From: Lunularia cruciata
Lineage: Eukaryota; Streptophyta; Marchantiopsida; Lunulariales; Lunulariaceae
NCBI GenBank assembly: GCA_948567375.1
Contig: OX419756.1
Span: 74,600,333 to 74,664,332 of the forward strand
Direction: 5' to 3'
Length of the DNA stretch: 64,000 nucleotides
This document shows, piece after piece, positions 10,359-21,111 of the stretch; the first letter of the stretch is position 1, and each line of letters opens with the position of its first letter. Below the pieces are notes generated by a model that searched no databases, was not told where the DNA came from, and saw only the letters and a list, made by a program, of their open reading frames with translations. A program made the translations under genes and the position numbers.

Positions 10359-11629
10359 ATGGACATACCGTCAAGCAGTTCTAGCCCACGAGATTCTCTA
10401 TCTTCCCGCCAAGAGAACATCAAGGAATGTCAGTGCAAACCTGAGTATGAGGAATAACTTCTATCCATTATAGATGTTGATCAGATTCTGCCCCAAAGAT
10501 TTAGCTCTTTTGACAAACTTCGAGATACTCTGTTGTAGGCTTCAATATTCTCTTGGTCAAGTAGCATTTCCAGGACTAAAACAACCGGTAGGTTGTCGTA
10601 CGAATAGATACTATTGATCTGCCTTAGAGGAAAGTACCAGACGTTGTCTCACAGAGTTGTGAGTGTTTGAAACTAAACCTTTGAATTCATAACATTTTGT
10701 CTACGTTTGCAGCGGCTCCGGACCGATTCGCCGACAACACGTTCTCAAGAGTCGGGCCTTGGTATCAGCAAGGTAAAGCTTAAAGTGACTCAAAATCAAG
10801 GAACAGGCATGTGCCGGAATGTCTGCCGATGGATATTAACTACTTGCTTGATTACCTTTCAAGCTAACTATCTCGGTGAGAAATTTATGGGAAGTAGGAG
10901 GCTCTTGTGTTTTGAAATTGCTACACTTCTAATTTTCTGTATTTGTCCATTTTTCAGTTGAGCGATTCCGTGTTGTTATTGTATCATCCAGCAGTACCGC
11001 AGGTCGACGTTGTTTTCTTCCATGGCCTTCAATATGAGCATCCTGGTGGGCTAGATGTGCACCTTTCGACTTGGACGTGCAAACATGATGCGAAGACAAT
11101 CTGGCCCCAACGTTGGCTTCAAGAGAAGGGTGCACGAGTCTTCTTCATCAAATATGATGCAAGTTTACAGAAGACTGACTCGACGGGGAGAATGGATTTG
11201 ACGCTAATAGCTGAATATCTGCGGACAGAACTCGGTCGGGCATTCCGCACAGGACAAGAGTCGCCAAACAGTTTCCGACCCATTATCTTTGTCGGACATA
11301 GTTATGGGGGTCTTGTTATTAAGCAGTTATCCATTCACGCGGGAGAGCGGAAGGTTTTTGCATTTGGAGACAGAATTGATGAGAAATTGCTTAAAGGCAT
11401 TAAAGGGATTTTGTTCTGTGGAACTCTCCATTCAGGGTCTGAAATGCTTGCTGGCATGGCTGAAAAGATCATGAGCAGGAGTCCTTTGTTGCCATTTGTG
11501 GAGTTGTTGAGCACCGAGGGGGCCAGGCAACGTGAGAAATTCGGCCAATTGGGGAGGAAAGAAAATTGGGAGATTTTCAGTATTGGAGAAGCTTTTGCTA
11601 CAGAAATGAAAACCAGCGGATTCCATATG
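10359..11629 (+). pseudogene. HNL copy 1: N-terminal exons and alpha/beta-hydrolase only (truncated NLR)
   Basis: Three exons are inferred: 10359-10424 (22 codons from ATG), 10713-10772 (20 codons) and 10958-11629 (224 codons), all joined in phase 0. The hydrolase exon has VDVVFFHGLQ near its start and the nucleophile elbow GHSYGG (Ser codon 11300-11302). It resembles SERAC1-like lipase/esterase domains. The exon-1 donor, gtatgt in copy 2, is gaatgt here, so splicing may fail. The exons for the catalytic His, NB-ARC and LRR are absent: the duplication ends at about 11852. The hydrolase frame itself stays open, reading into the former intron to a stop at 11714-11716. Confidence 0.8.
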
Positions 11630-11852
11630 GTATATTATAATCTACTGAAATTGAAGTCTGTTTTAATGGACGAGTTCTCTGTTTCTCATAAGAATAAACT
11701 CCCTACTAATTACTAAATATGAAACGAGTTTTTAATGATCCAGTTTTCCCAGGTTGTCTAGCTTGAGATTACTATTTCGTGCATAGTGGTTTAGTCTAAG
11801 ACAGACAATGCGAGGTCTGTGTTAAGTATTCATGTTTAAATCTTGAACCTAG
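11630..11852 (+). other. Retained intron sequence of HNL copy 1 up to the breakpoint
   Basis: This is nearly identical to intron 3 of copy 2 (25746-25956), including gaaacgagtttttaatgatc. Similarity stops after tttaaatcttg, where copy 2 continues into the acceptor of exon 4. Confidence 0.75.
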
Positions 11853-11940
11853 GGATGAATAGCAGCGATCAGTGAGAAGTTGACATCGTTACCTAAGAAG
11901 CTGGAAGAGGAGACAATTCGGTGATCCTGGAGGTATTACC
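11853..11940 (+). repeat. Fragment of HNL 5' flank at the duplication breakpoint
   Basis: The segment starting gaacctagggatgaatagca matches 21778-21862, far upstream of HNL copy 2, better than the copy-1 equivalent near 8768-8840. It includes the acatcgtta block that copy 1 lacks. It is joined directly to the truncated hydrolase intron, so it marks a recombination junction between HNL repeats. Confidence 0.65.
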
Positions 11941-12784
11941 AAAAAATGAGGCTAATTATGAGACATAATCTTCCCTTCTTTCTAACAGCTATGATGAGAG
12001 AGATGAGAACTAACGCCTCTCTTGGCCCCGGGTTACGTTGAAATCAATCCCGTGATAAGCAGTGTGAAAATCGTGACAACTCAGTGACTGCGAGACTGCA
12101 TTCAGCCAACTTCCACGAGTTTGCTCCATAAGTTTGGTTCAATTTGAGGAGACAAATTATTTCTCAACCAAACCAAGAAACACTGTTGGAAATTCACCTT
12201 TCGTTGACGATTAAGATTATAGACAAAATATGTTCGAATGAAGCTGTAACCGCGTCGAAATTCGGCCACAAATAATTTTCTAGATACTGGCCAATCTCCA
12301 AGACCATAAATCGCTGGAGCGGTACTGTCTTGTTCCCACACTGGTGGAGTAAGCTCCGTCCTGTATATGTCAACCACCAGCTCCGCACTGAACAGCGGCT
12401 TCGACTTGTCACCTTTGGTAACCGACCAGTTCGCCTCTGCAATTTTCTAGATTTTAAGAATCTCATTAAGCCTAATTGCCATGCCAGGCATCGGTCCAAG
12501 CTTCTGCTCTACAGATTTTTCTAAAGTCTCCGGCAGAGGAACCACCGGGTGGGGTCCCATACTCGGCAACTTTGGCCTTCTTGACATGCTCCTTCAATCT
12601 ACAACGATCTAGCAAAGTCCACACCGGATATACAACCTATCTTCGAACCTCCCGCTGCGCGACAAACAACGGAAGCAGGCTCCTTCCTGCTCTAGTCGGT
12701 CGCAGTGGATCGTGAAAATGGCGCCACATCTCCCTCTACAATCAGTGTCCTAAAAGCTTGAGGCTATACTATCGACCTTACCCA
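11941..12784. other. Unidentified stretch with possible minus-strand coding remnants
   Basis: Two overlapping minus-strand open stretches (12377-12102 and 12499-12194) are rich in W, R and F, as real protein remnants often are, but I recognise no family. No start context, splice set or homologous copy is visible. Nothing else is seen here. Confidence 0.25.
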
Positions 12785-12909
12785 ACACTCGAGCAGCGCA
12801 TTGCGCGATGTCTCTTTATCACTGTGTCAAATTGCTTGATGGATCTACACTCGAGCAGAGCATTGCAGGAGCACTCTCTTTCACGGTGTCAAATTGCTCG
12901 ATGGATCTA
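12785..12909 (+). repeat. Tandem repeat, two units of about 62 bases
   Basis: Units start acactcgagcag at 12785 and 12847 and end gatggatct. They differ at several positions. No coding role is apparent. Confidence 0.7.
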
Positions 12910-13785
12910 CACTGCTGCTACCACCCCAAACCTAAAAGGTGTTTAGCTACTTGAATTCGCCAAATACACGTACGTTTACTCCGCCGTACCACCTGAAACC
13001 GACTGCCCGCCCGTAGCACCGGACACCGACCGGCGCTAAGGAGCGCCAAAGCCGGAATCGTAGTCTGTTATAATATAGCGAGGTTCTCCTAGGATGGTAT
13101 TGAAAGATCCAAAGATATATTCACATCAAGCTAGTATACTGGAGATTCTACTTTGGTTTCAAGGAGAGTTATATGGTGAAAAAGTTAAATATCAAGACAG
13201 TGTAGTACGAGTACCTTGGCTACGCTAAGATTAAATTGATCGAAAGAACTTCTTATAAATATTCAAATAGAAAGATTCTTTTATTTTTATTTTTATTTTT
13301 ATTTTTATTTTTATTGCTTGAATGGTGATATCTAGAGTTACTCATAGTTATCAATTAAAGATACAATTATATGGAGAGCTGTATATACTCTACATGTTCC
13401 GGGTAGTTCATCCCCCATGTAGTGATCTCCCGAGAATCCATGATAAATTCCGGAAATAAGAAATATCTTATGTATAGAGAAAATATTACTAAGAAAAGAA
13501 ATTCATTAATAAAATTCTTTTTATCAATTTAAAATTTAAAATATTTATTTATGTCATTATTTAATTTTTTGATAAAAGTAAATTACTAGAAATTTGAAGA
13601 TAATTCCCATAAAGTTTGTGAACACTTGTCCTTCAATATTATGGGAGATATCTTTGGAAAATCTTTTATTGGAATTTCAAAGTGTAGAAGGGCTTCTTCT
13701 TTTCTACAACAGATTCTAAATTCCAAACTTACATCTAATCAAGGTGGTACTGAAATATAATATAAGAACTCTCCTTGAAGGGTAT
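12910..13785. other. AT-rich non-coding stretch with a microsatellite
   Basis: About 13278-13315 is a (TTTTTA)n microsatellite of six units. The rest is AT-rich with no convincing frame. A large imperfect palindrome is possible but not demonstrated. Confidence 0.5.
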
Positions 13786-13890
13786 ACTAATGGGGTTTAG
13801 CACCATTAGACCCTATACCTTTTCCTTGTAAGGCTTGATGGGGTCTTCCATCCTTATTGTTATCACATGCGATCTCTCGTTCCATGAGGG
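13786..13890 (+). repeat. Family D 3' tail, orphan copy 2
   Basis: It contains tggggtttagcaccattaga, ccttttccttgtaaggcttg and gatggggtcttccatcctta, as at 7978-8070. No RT coding remnant lies directly upstream, so it may be a severely 5'-truncated insertion. Confidence 0.5.
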
Positions 13891-15260
13891 TAAGACTGGA
13901 TAAGTTTTGACATAGAAAATTAAAAATTCCTCCATGATATAAGACAAGGACCGCCTTTGTTGTAGCATTAAAATATTTTCATAAAAATATTTTCTGCATA
14001 GGACTAATAAGGACGAACTATGATATTCTATATTAACTTTGTTTCTCTATGTTAGGTGTGTTGAGTGTTAGCACGGAGTACCTACATCCATGAACAGCCA
14101 ATTTGCCCAAAAATTTACTCTAAAAGAATGGGAAAAAAGAAAGGAATATAGGCAGATCAGAAAGTTCGAAATGAAAGAAAGAGCCTAAAGACTCCAAGAA
14201 AAGGTAACCAATGTAGAGAAACCAAGGTCCATGCTTTACTAGCACAAAGAACAAAACACTAGGTAGAGGAACCCAATCTAGAGCTAAGCTGAGCAACTTC
14301 TTTTGAGAGGCAACTTAGCTCTATGTTAGCTCTCAAAGGAGACTATCAAATTGATGATGACGGTGGCCAAAAAGTTCCATTGCTAGAGAGATGAAGGTAT
14401 ATGAGGCAAGCCATGGGCATAGTGGTCCTCCTTCCCCTTGGTGGTAATGATTCCTATAGTTCTTGCTTGGATGCTAGCTTGTGCTAAGGTCTTTGGTCAA
14501 AGTGGGTTCATTGACACAACATCATACAATGTATATCGACCATCCTTGAAGGTGAGAATATCTATCGACACCTTCCAATAAGGTGTGCCTAGTAGGACCA
14601 TCCATTGCTCAATCTAAACCTATGAACAAGTAGATATAGGATCTTAGCCACCGCATCTCTAATCGCATCATGGACTCTAGTAGGCTCTCCTCTTATGACA
14701 CATTGTAGGATGTGGATGCCCTTAGGGTCAAATGTAGAACCGCATATGCATTGGTCTTGTAAGCCCAAGAGTGTTGGGTGTTAGTCCTACCCAAAGCCGA
14801 AGGGCCATGGTGAACTCCTCCAAAGTGAACCAAAAGTCCTCAATCAAAAGGGAAGCGTGAAGCCAAGCTCTGGTCTCCGGCACAAGGGGAGATTTTAGCT
14901 CTATCAAATAAAGGTGCATCAATGAGGATGCTAGAAAGGGTATGAATGTGCATACTTTCATTGAGCTCCGCTTGAATCTTTCTAGAGTCTAGGGATACAA
15001 CGTATGCAAAAGAGGAGTTTTATATATGCCACTCTTGGCAAGAAATCTTGAGCTAATCAGAGAGATCTCTTGAAGTTATAGGTGCTTGAGTCAAATGTCG
15101 CAATAGGTGACAATAAAAAATTGATGACCCTCATGCAAGAACCTATATGCTAGAAGAGGAGACACTAATGCCCATGCTCCTAAGTAAATTGTTGGTGCAA
15201 TAACCTCCTATGAGGTGATACCATATCTCCCCATGGTTACCAGAAAAGCTCTATGCAGTT
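13891..15260. other. Unidentified repeat-like stretch
   Basis: The composition resembles the retroelement debris elsewhere in the window, for example plus-strand peptide like FTLKEWEKRKEYRQIRKFEM near 14110-14170, but no domain can be named. A 77-residue minus-strand frame at 14961-14728 is also unrecognised. Confidence 0.3.
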
Positions 15261-15474
15261 GCCGCTATTCACTTAATAACAATTGGAGCATATAGGGTCC
15301 TAAGAATATGGAGGAGATATGCCACATGGTATCATCAAAAGAACAATAGATATGATTAGAGTACTTTGTGGGTGGATATATATGTGCCAAATAAGAAGCT
15401 CTTTGGATATAACATCTCAAAAGGTGAGAGTAGGCTATCATTCTATAACACCATCCCATATGGTACCCAACCCC

Positions 15475-15605
15475 TCCAGTCCAAGAATCCTCTGGTATGA
15501 GAACCTTCTGATACAAGAACCTCCAGGACAAGAAACTTTTGATGCGAGAACTATCCAATACAAGAACCTCTAGTACAGAAACTTCCGAAACAAGAACCTT
15601 TTATT
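15475..15605 (+). repeat. Short-period imperfect tandem repeat (about 18 bases)
   Basis: Variants of acaagaacctcc recur about seven times between gtccaagaatcctc and acaagaacctttta. The plus frame gives a degenerate six-residue repeat. No function is apparent. Confidence 0.5.
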
Positions 15606-15824
15606 TTGTGAAGTCCTTGTCCGAGCCAAATCAAATCCTTAATTGAACCGAACCTCAAACCTTCCCTATCCCCAACCTATAATTCTAGCTCCACTCACTT
15701 CCAACAAACCACGTGCTTCCTTTTATCATCCTAGGTCTCCAATTACTCAAGTCAATGTCCCTCAATTTTGCCACTTTTGAAGTCACACACCATAATCTCG
15801 AATATAATCTCCCCCGTTACATTG

Positions 15825-15935
15825 TTGCTGGTGTAGTCTGATAAGAAACTTTAATTTTCACCTTCGCTTGCCTCACTTCAGATAAATCTAAACTATGTAA
15901 CTACAGGCTATTGCAACACTAGAGCTAAGTACTCC
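15825..15935 (+). repeat. Dispersed repeat of about 110 bases, copy 1
   Basis: It matches 16433-16545: both contain tggtg(t/c)agtc(t/g)gata, a cacctt/cacgttc segment, cagataaa and agctacaggct or actacaggct, then gctagagctaa. It lies between the short-period repeat and the 84-base tandem repeat. Confidence 0.5.
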
Positions 15936-15950
15936 GAGAATAAGCTCGAC

Positions 15951-16195
15951 TTTATTTCCTTAACTACTAACGCTACTGCTTCCCGCTAATTTACTATAGA
16001 GTAATTTTCTACTTTCAATGACCTTGTACTCCACTTTATTTTCTTAACTACTAACGCTACTGCTTCCCGCTAATTTACTATAGAGTAATTTTTCTACTTT
16101 CAAGGACCTTGTATTCCACTTTATTTTCTTAACTACTAACGCTACTGCCTCCCTCTAATTTACTATAGAGTACTCTTCTACTTTCAAGTACCGTA
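15951..16195 (+). repeat. Tandem repeat, about 2.9 units of 84-85 bases
   Basis: Units begin tttatttccttaactactaa at 15951 and tttattttcttaactactaa at 16035 and 16120. The first two are almost identical; the third is more diverged at its end. No frame is conserved, so it is probably non-coding. Confidence 0.8.
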
Positions 16196-16269
16196 TATCT
16201 TAGGTTTCAAGTATCGTATATTTTAGGTGCCGTGAGGCAAATTTTTCATATGGGGCAGATTTTTCATAT

Positions 16270-16390
16270 GGGGTAGACTCTAGTGAGGCTTAGCCCCATT
16301 TTACCTTCTTTTTATCTCCCCCTTGTACTGCTTGATGGGGGCCTCCCCTCCTTCATTTTTTCTACGCGGTCGTCTTTCGTCCTTCCAAGC
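16270..16390 (+). repeat. Family D 3' tail, orphan copy 3
   Basis: It reads gtagactctagtgaggctta, gccccattttacc, cccccttgtactgcttgatg and ggggcctcccctcc. Its 5' part matches the region just upstream of the tail at 7954, so more of the element end is kept than in orphan copy 2. The second copy of the 110-base dispersed repeat follows at 16433-16545. Confidence 0.5.
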
Positions 16391-16545
16391 ACCTTTGTAC
16401 CGGAATTCCTTAGTTGGGAAACACTCGATTTCTGCAGTTGGTGCAGTCGGATACAAAGCTTTTATTTCCACGTTCCTCGCTTCCTTCATTGCAGATAAAG
16501 GTAAACACTGTAGCTACAGGCTACTACTATGCTAGAGCTAAATTC

Positions 16546-19100
16546 GACTTGAGGTTGGAGATGTTGCTAGCATAGCTTCAGTGTTTAATGTGCTAGTGTG
16601 CCGGTCGAATTGAAAAAAGATAACACCTTTATCGACAATTAGTTTTCCACCCGTCCAGAACAAAGCCTTCTCTGAATCAGAGATACTTTTGTATACCATT
16701 GAGTCGACCAGTGTCTCCTTCACCTACGTTGTGAATATTTCTCAGCTCCCAAGCCCAGGCTTAATCACTCTCAAATCCCGATTTTGGGCTAAAACGTTTG
16801 AGTTATTTCCTAATCGACTGTAATCACTTCCCCGACATCCAAGTCATGTATGATTCACTCTAAATCTCTTCCACCTCTGCACGCCTGCTAAAGCCCATAC
16901 ATCTGCTGCTCCATACTCAAAGCCCCGCCATAGCCAAACGACCGAGACCTGGTACCGTTAAATCTTTTGGTTAACATGGGTATCATCAAGTTAAAATTCC
17001 AAATTTAAAGTATCGTTAATCTATCTCGAACATTTCCAGTGCAATCTTCTTTCCGTAGACTATATTCGAAGCATCATGTATGTCTAGATCTGCAGAGGCT
17101 CCTCGTGTAGTTGACCTTGCCAGGGTTTCTTGGACTTTCTCGAACGCGGTTCATTTTCCTTTATGATTTCGCCTGGAGAAAAAAAAAATCACTTAATAGC
17201 GTGGTTTTGAATTGTGAATATCGGTATCGCTATGGAACTGGAACGTTCTTGCCAAGTGCAGAGAAAATATCTATAAAATCTCTAAAAATTTCGATGAATA
17301 ACCCTCAGTTCTGTAAAGATTGATGGTAAATTCTCCAATTCTGTAAAAATCAACAATACCCTATACGTGACCCCAAGTGACATTCGTTTTACTTGGCAAC
17401 ATAATTAACTTCGTAATGTGTTTATGTACAAGTACAAGTCTCAATTACACGACTATGTTTTAAAACCCAATTTCTTGGAAAAAGATTTAAAGATCTCAAA
17501 TTCCAAGCTCGAATTTATCTCCTGAATTCCAACCCTACGAATTCAGGGTTAACAGTTCAGACCACCGAACTCAAAGAACTATCGCAGAACTCTAAATTAA
17601 ACCTTATCCAACCTATGGGCCCTGAATCCAATGCAATTTCCAAACAACGTAGCAAAGCACGTATATATATATATATTATTTTTGAAAATCAAGAGCAGAA
17701 TTGTAAATTGGAAAATGTTTAGAGACAACAGATTTAAATTCTAAATATTTTTGAAAAGCAAGAGCAATAGAGATTTTTTTGAAATCAAAAGCAAAAGAGA
17801 TTCAACTGAGGAATATGAAAGTCCATCGCTATGTAAATTGGAAAATATAGATAAAGGTGTATAAAATAATGAATTCATACAATAATGTATTTAATTTACC
17901 CATATTTTATGAAGTTGCTAAAGTCCTTAGAGCTGTAAGTGCATTTACTCACCTTCCCATGGTTATTGGAATACTATTTTCGTGCGAAATGTGACTTTAA
18001 GGATACCAGTTCTTACCTTCTTTCCATCTCATATGTAGCGCTGGGGTTGTTATTAGAAGCCGCACTCACAGTTTAAGCGTCGAAAACAGTTTCAACCTTA
18101 TGAAGGAAGCACTTGTGGCAAGGATAGAAAATGTTTCCCTATTGCTTTAAACTTATTGGCAGTAATTTTGCGTGAATCCAAATGTTTTTTTCCTTAAACG
18201 GTTGAATATTTCGAATGAATATATACTAAAACATCTCAAATAAATAACCGTCAGGATTGCAAGCTTCCATATTGGGTAAAAATACTTGCTGACGACTCAA
18301 TAATTTCCCAACACACTTAAGGGGTGATAATTCAACATCTATCTATTAGACCATAAACAATAATATCTACTAGCTTCATCAAAGCAAAAGCGCTAAATAG
18401 AATACGCCCAAGAAACAAGATAAAAGGGCATCATCATTTGATTCGACTCCATGCGCCTATAAGTTCAATTTCTATATCATTGTACAATAGAAAATTCTTT
18501 TATATAGACTTTCTTTTATATATTCTTTTAGATAACTTGGACGGGAAATAGTATTTCCATCATCGTTTTGCTATTTTTATCACATTATTTCTAGATTTCG
18601 ACATTGAAATCAGTTTGAAGGAATTTAATTTACATTTTAGAGGTAAAAATTTAAAAATGATAATGAAAATAGTATTTCCTTAAACTTAACCATTTTATAT
18701 TTTATTTTTGTACAATTTATTTGACAGAGTCTTTCCCTTCTTCTTGTTATCCTCTGCAATCGCCTTCTTTTTCTGCTTCCATACGATTATGCAGTGGTTA
18801 TCTTTAAAATGTTGCCTAACCGGTCCCGATCACATGGTCCAGACATCATACACAAGGGTAACTTATGACGACCTCTATGCTTCTTACTCACGTGGGCTAC
18901 CATAATACATGTCATCAGTGCATCTAGCTAGTTGCACGTTTTCAATAGCCTATTTGCACCCATGTATACCCATAAGGTATACCCATGTTGGTATTTACAC
19001 GCATGAGAACTTTCTTAAAGTCACAAGGACAGGTACCGGGTAACGACAAGGATAAGAAAAGAAGCCCGTGAAGACGTACAAAGACAAAATTCAACTGCAA
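16546..19100. other. AT-rich intergenic stretch
   Basis: I see no supported gene. A (TA)n microsatellite lies at about 17659-17679, and several A- or T-rich runs occur. Open frames are short and unconserved. Confidence 0.5.
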
Positions 19101-19106
19101 CGGAAA

Positions 19107-19176
19107 AGGCTCTGGCAACGGAAAAGCCTTATTTTTCTTAGATTGATATTAATCTAGATTCCGTTGCTCAGAGCCT
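19107..19176. other. Foldback hairpin of about 70 bases
   Basis: The arms aggctctg-gcaacgga (19107-19122) and tccgttgc-t-cagagcct (19160-19176) pair with one bulge. Inside, tagatt and aatcta pair again, leaving a small loop. A single copy is seen. It could be a MITE end, a small-RNA hairpin or chance. Confidence 0.5.
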
Positions 19177-19229
19177 CCCAAAATTACACGAAGGATTCGT
19201 GTGAATGTCAAGACACCTGCCTGACGATC

Positions 19230-19760
19230 TCTACTGGTGTCTCTTCACTCTGGGCGATATTACATATGGGATTCGCCGTACATATCGGATTGCAAACTGA
19301 ATCAAAGCGCAAATGGTGATTTGTGTTTGTAATGGAGAAGATCGGAAAGCCAGACAGGAACTATTTCGAAGGATTTGTGCAATACAAGCCGTGGAATATC
19401 TTATTACGCCAACGAGAAGAAATTGGCGTATCTCAAGAGTATCGCCAACGTTGATCACAACTGTTCTCCGGCCCGCGACTAGAGGAAGGTCAACCCATCT
19501 ATTACCTTCGCGCACCATAATCAAGATCTGCTCTCAACAATGTCATAAGGTTGGGATCCGCATGAGGTCCTGCACGAACTGTAAGATCAGATCGGGGACA
19601 CTCCGGATAGTAGTTTAGCCTCCAGGACTCCTGAAAGGTTGACTACTCCAGACCCAGATACAGTGCAAGAGCTCCAAGTACTTCGATCCCGATACCTCTC
19701 AGCTTAGGCCACAATTTCTCCTGCGGAACCATCAAATAAACAATAGACTGAGAAGGAGAC
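19230..19760 (-). pseudogene. 2-oxoglutarate/Fe(II)-dependent oxygenase, broken fragment
   Basis: On the minus strand, from about 19740, the frame reads MVPQEKLWPKLRGIGIEVL, a TAG within the next residues, then RLNYYPECPRSDLTVRAG and the iron-binding HxD motif in PHADPNLMTLL (His codon complement at 19562-19564, Asp at 19556-19558). After a frameshift near 19520 it continues as REGNRWVDLPLVAG and VINVGDTLEIRQF. These are the core double-stranded beta-helix motifs of the plant DOXC class. The second iron-binding His and the RxS motif cannot be identified. Intact relatives oxidise small molecules such as hormones and flavonoids; the substrate cannot be told. Confidence 0.8.
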
Positions 19761-21111
19761 AATTTTATAAATAGGGACGTCTGATTACACACCTGCCTAT
19801 CATATGAAACTTCGTCTTGTAAGTTTCCGTGCCGCGTTTGAGTGAGATGGGGAAGTGTTACTACTGATAATACTAAAACGCGACAGAATTCTGTGAGATG
19901 ATCAGGATCAAGTTACCAGTACCTGAAAAGCGTGGATCTACATACTGGCATGTTGCAGTCTTCATGTTTGTGTCCTTGTGGAACTGCAATGTGTGAATTT
20001 GTGGCACTTGTTGTCTGATTTATAGGTAAAAAGGCTGTTCGCTGTGTGCTGCATATCCCACCACCCAGACACATAAAACTTACCCCCGATAGAGCAAACA
20101 GAACTTATTTCCGGTTTCCAACATCGAACTGCAGCCCGAACCTTATTTTGTGCATGACCTAAACCGAAACCTGATTTTGAAGTGAACAGGTGTGCGAGTC
20201 GACAATGCGGACTTCGGTGACAGAGTCATCTTAGTCGTGTTTACTGCTACTCGAATTAAGATTGTGATTATGTTAATGATGTCAAAAACCGATCAAAACA
20301 CCACTCAGTTGCCGGTCGGTTGATCTGTGTTACTGTTATGGTGTTGCCCACCGTCCATTCGTGTGTCTATTAGTTGTTACTATTGTGCCTTCGATTCAGG
20401 TTACTCCTTGATCATCCTAGTTGTTGTCAAAACCCGTGAAAGGTCGGCAAAGTACAAGAATTGCTCCCTAGTGAACGTCAGTTTCGTATTGGTGGAGCAC
20501 TTCCCTGGAGATAAAATTGTATGAAAAGATGTAAAGAGACTATCCAAATTGGAGCTTATTCACGTTCAGATCGTCTGTCTCTCTGTTTAACCGCGTTTCG
20601 ATGTTAAGACTTCGATTACTGTGACAACCGTCCCACCAATTCCCCACCCTGTTTCAAATCACTAGAAGATTATCTTCACACTTATTCTAGAGACAACAGA
20701 ACCTAGGGCGGGTGCTTGTCCCCTTACGTCGCTATTCATAGATTTGATATTGGACGGTATCCACGATCCAACAGTAAGTGATATGCTGGGTTATTAAAGA
20801 AAGGTACGTATAAGAAGGCTGTCAGTCAAGACTTGTATACTCATTTCTCAGTAATTGGTCGCCGGAGTAGTATCATACATCCACAAGACGGGAAGGAAAG
20901 TCCTCAATTCATTTCCCCTGACTGTTGGTAAAGTCGTTAAAAAGCACCTAGAGGGGTCGACGTCCACCTAGAAGTTTTCCTTTTATGTTCCTTTTCGTAT
21001 GAAATATGAAAAGGAACAGGATCATGGGCAGCTCATTGACTATGTCAGAAGTTTGCATCCCTCCAACACGTTGGTTCGTTCACAAAGTCAATAACCTCCT
21101 TCTACCATACA
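19761..21111. other. Intergenic stretch between the oxygenase remnant and HNL copy 2
   Basis: No coding remnant is recognised. An 11-bp inverted repeat (tgttccttttc at 20986-20996, gaaaaggaaca at 21008-21018) lies about 100 bases before the HNL duplication begins. Confidence 0.45.

Noticed and set aside
11432..11626. Minus-strand frames opposite the hydrolase exons (also 25548-25742).
   Set aside because: They are antisense to an exon with clear hydrolase motifs and are conserved only because that exon is.
12102..12499. A possible enzyme gene on the minus strand.
   Set aside because: Residue composition is suggestive but the frames overlap with stops and no motif can be named, so it is listed only as an unidentified stretch.
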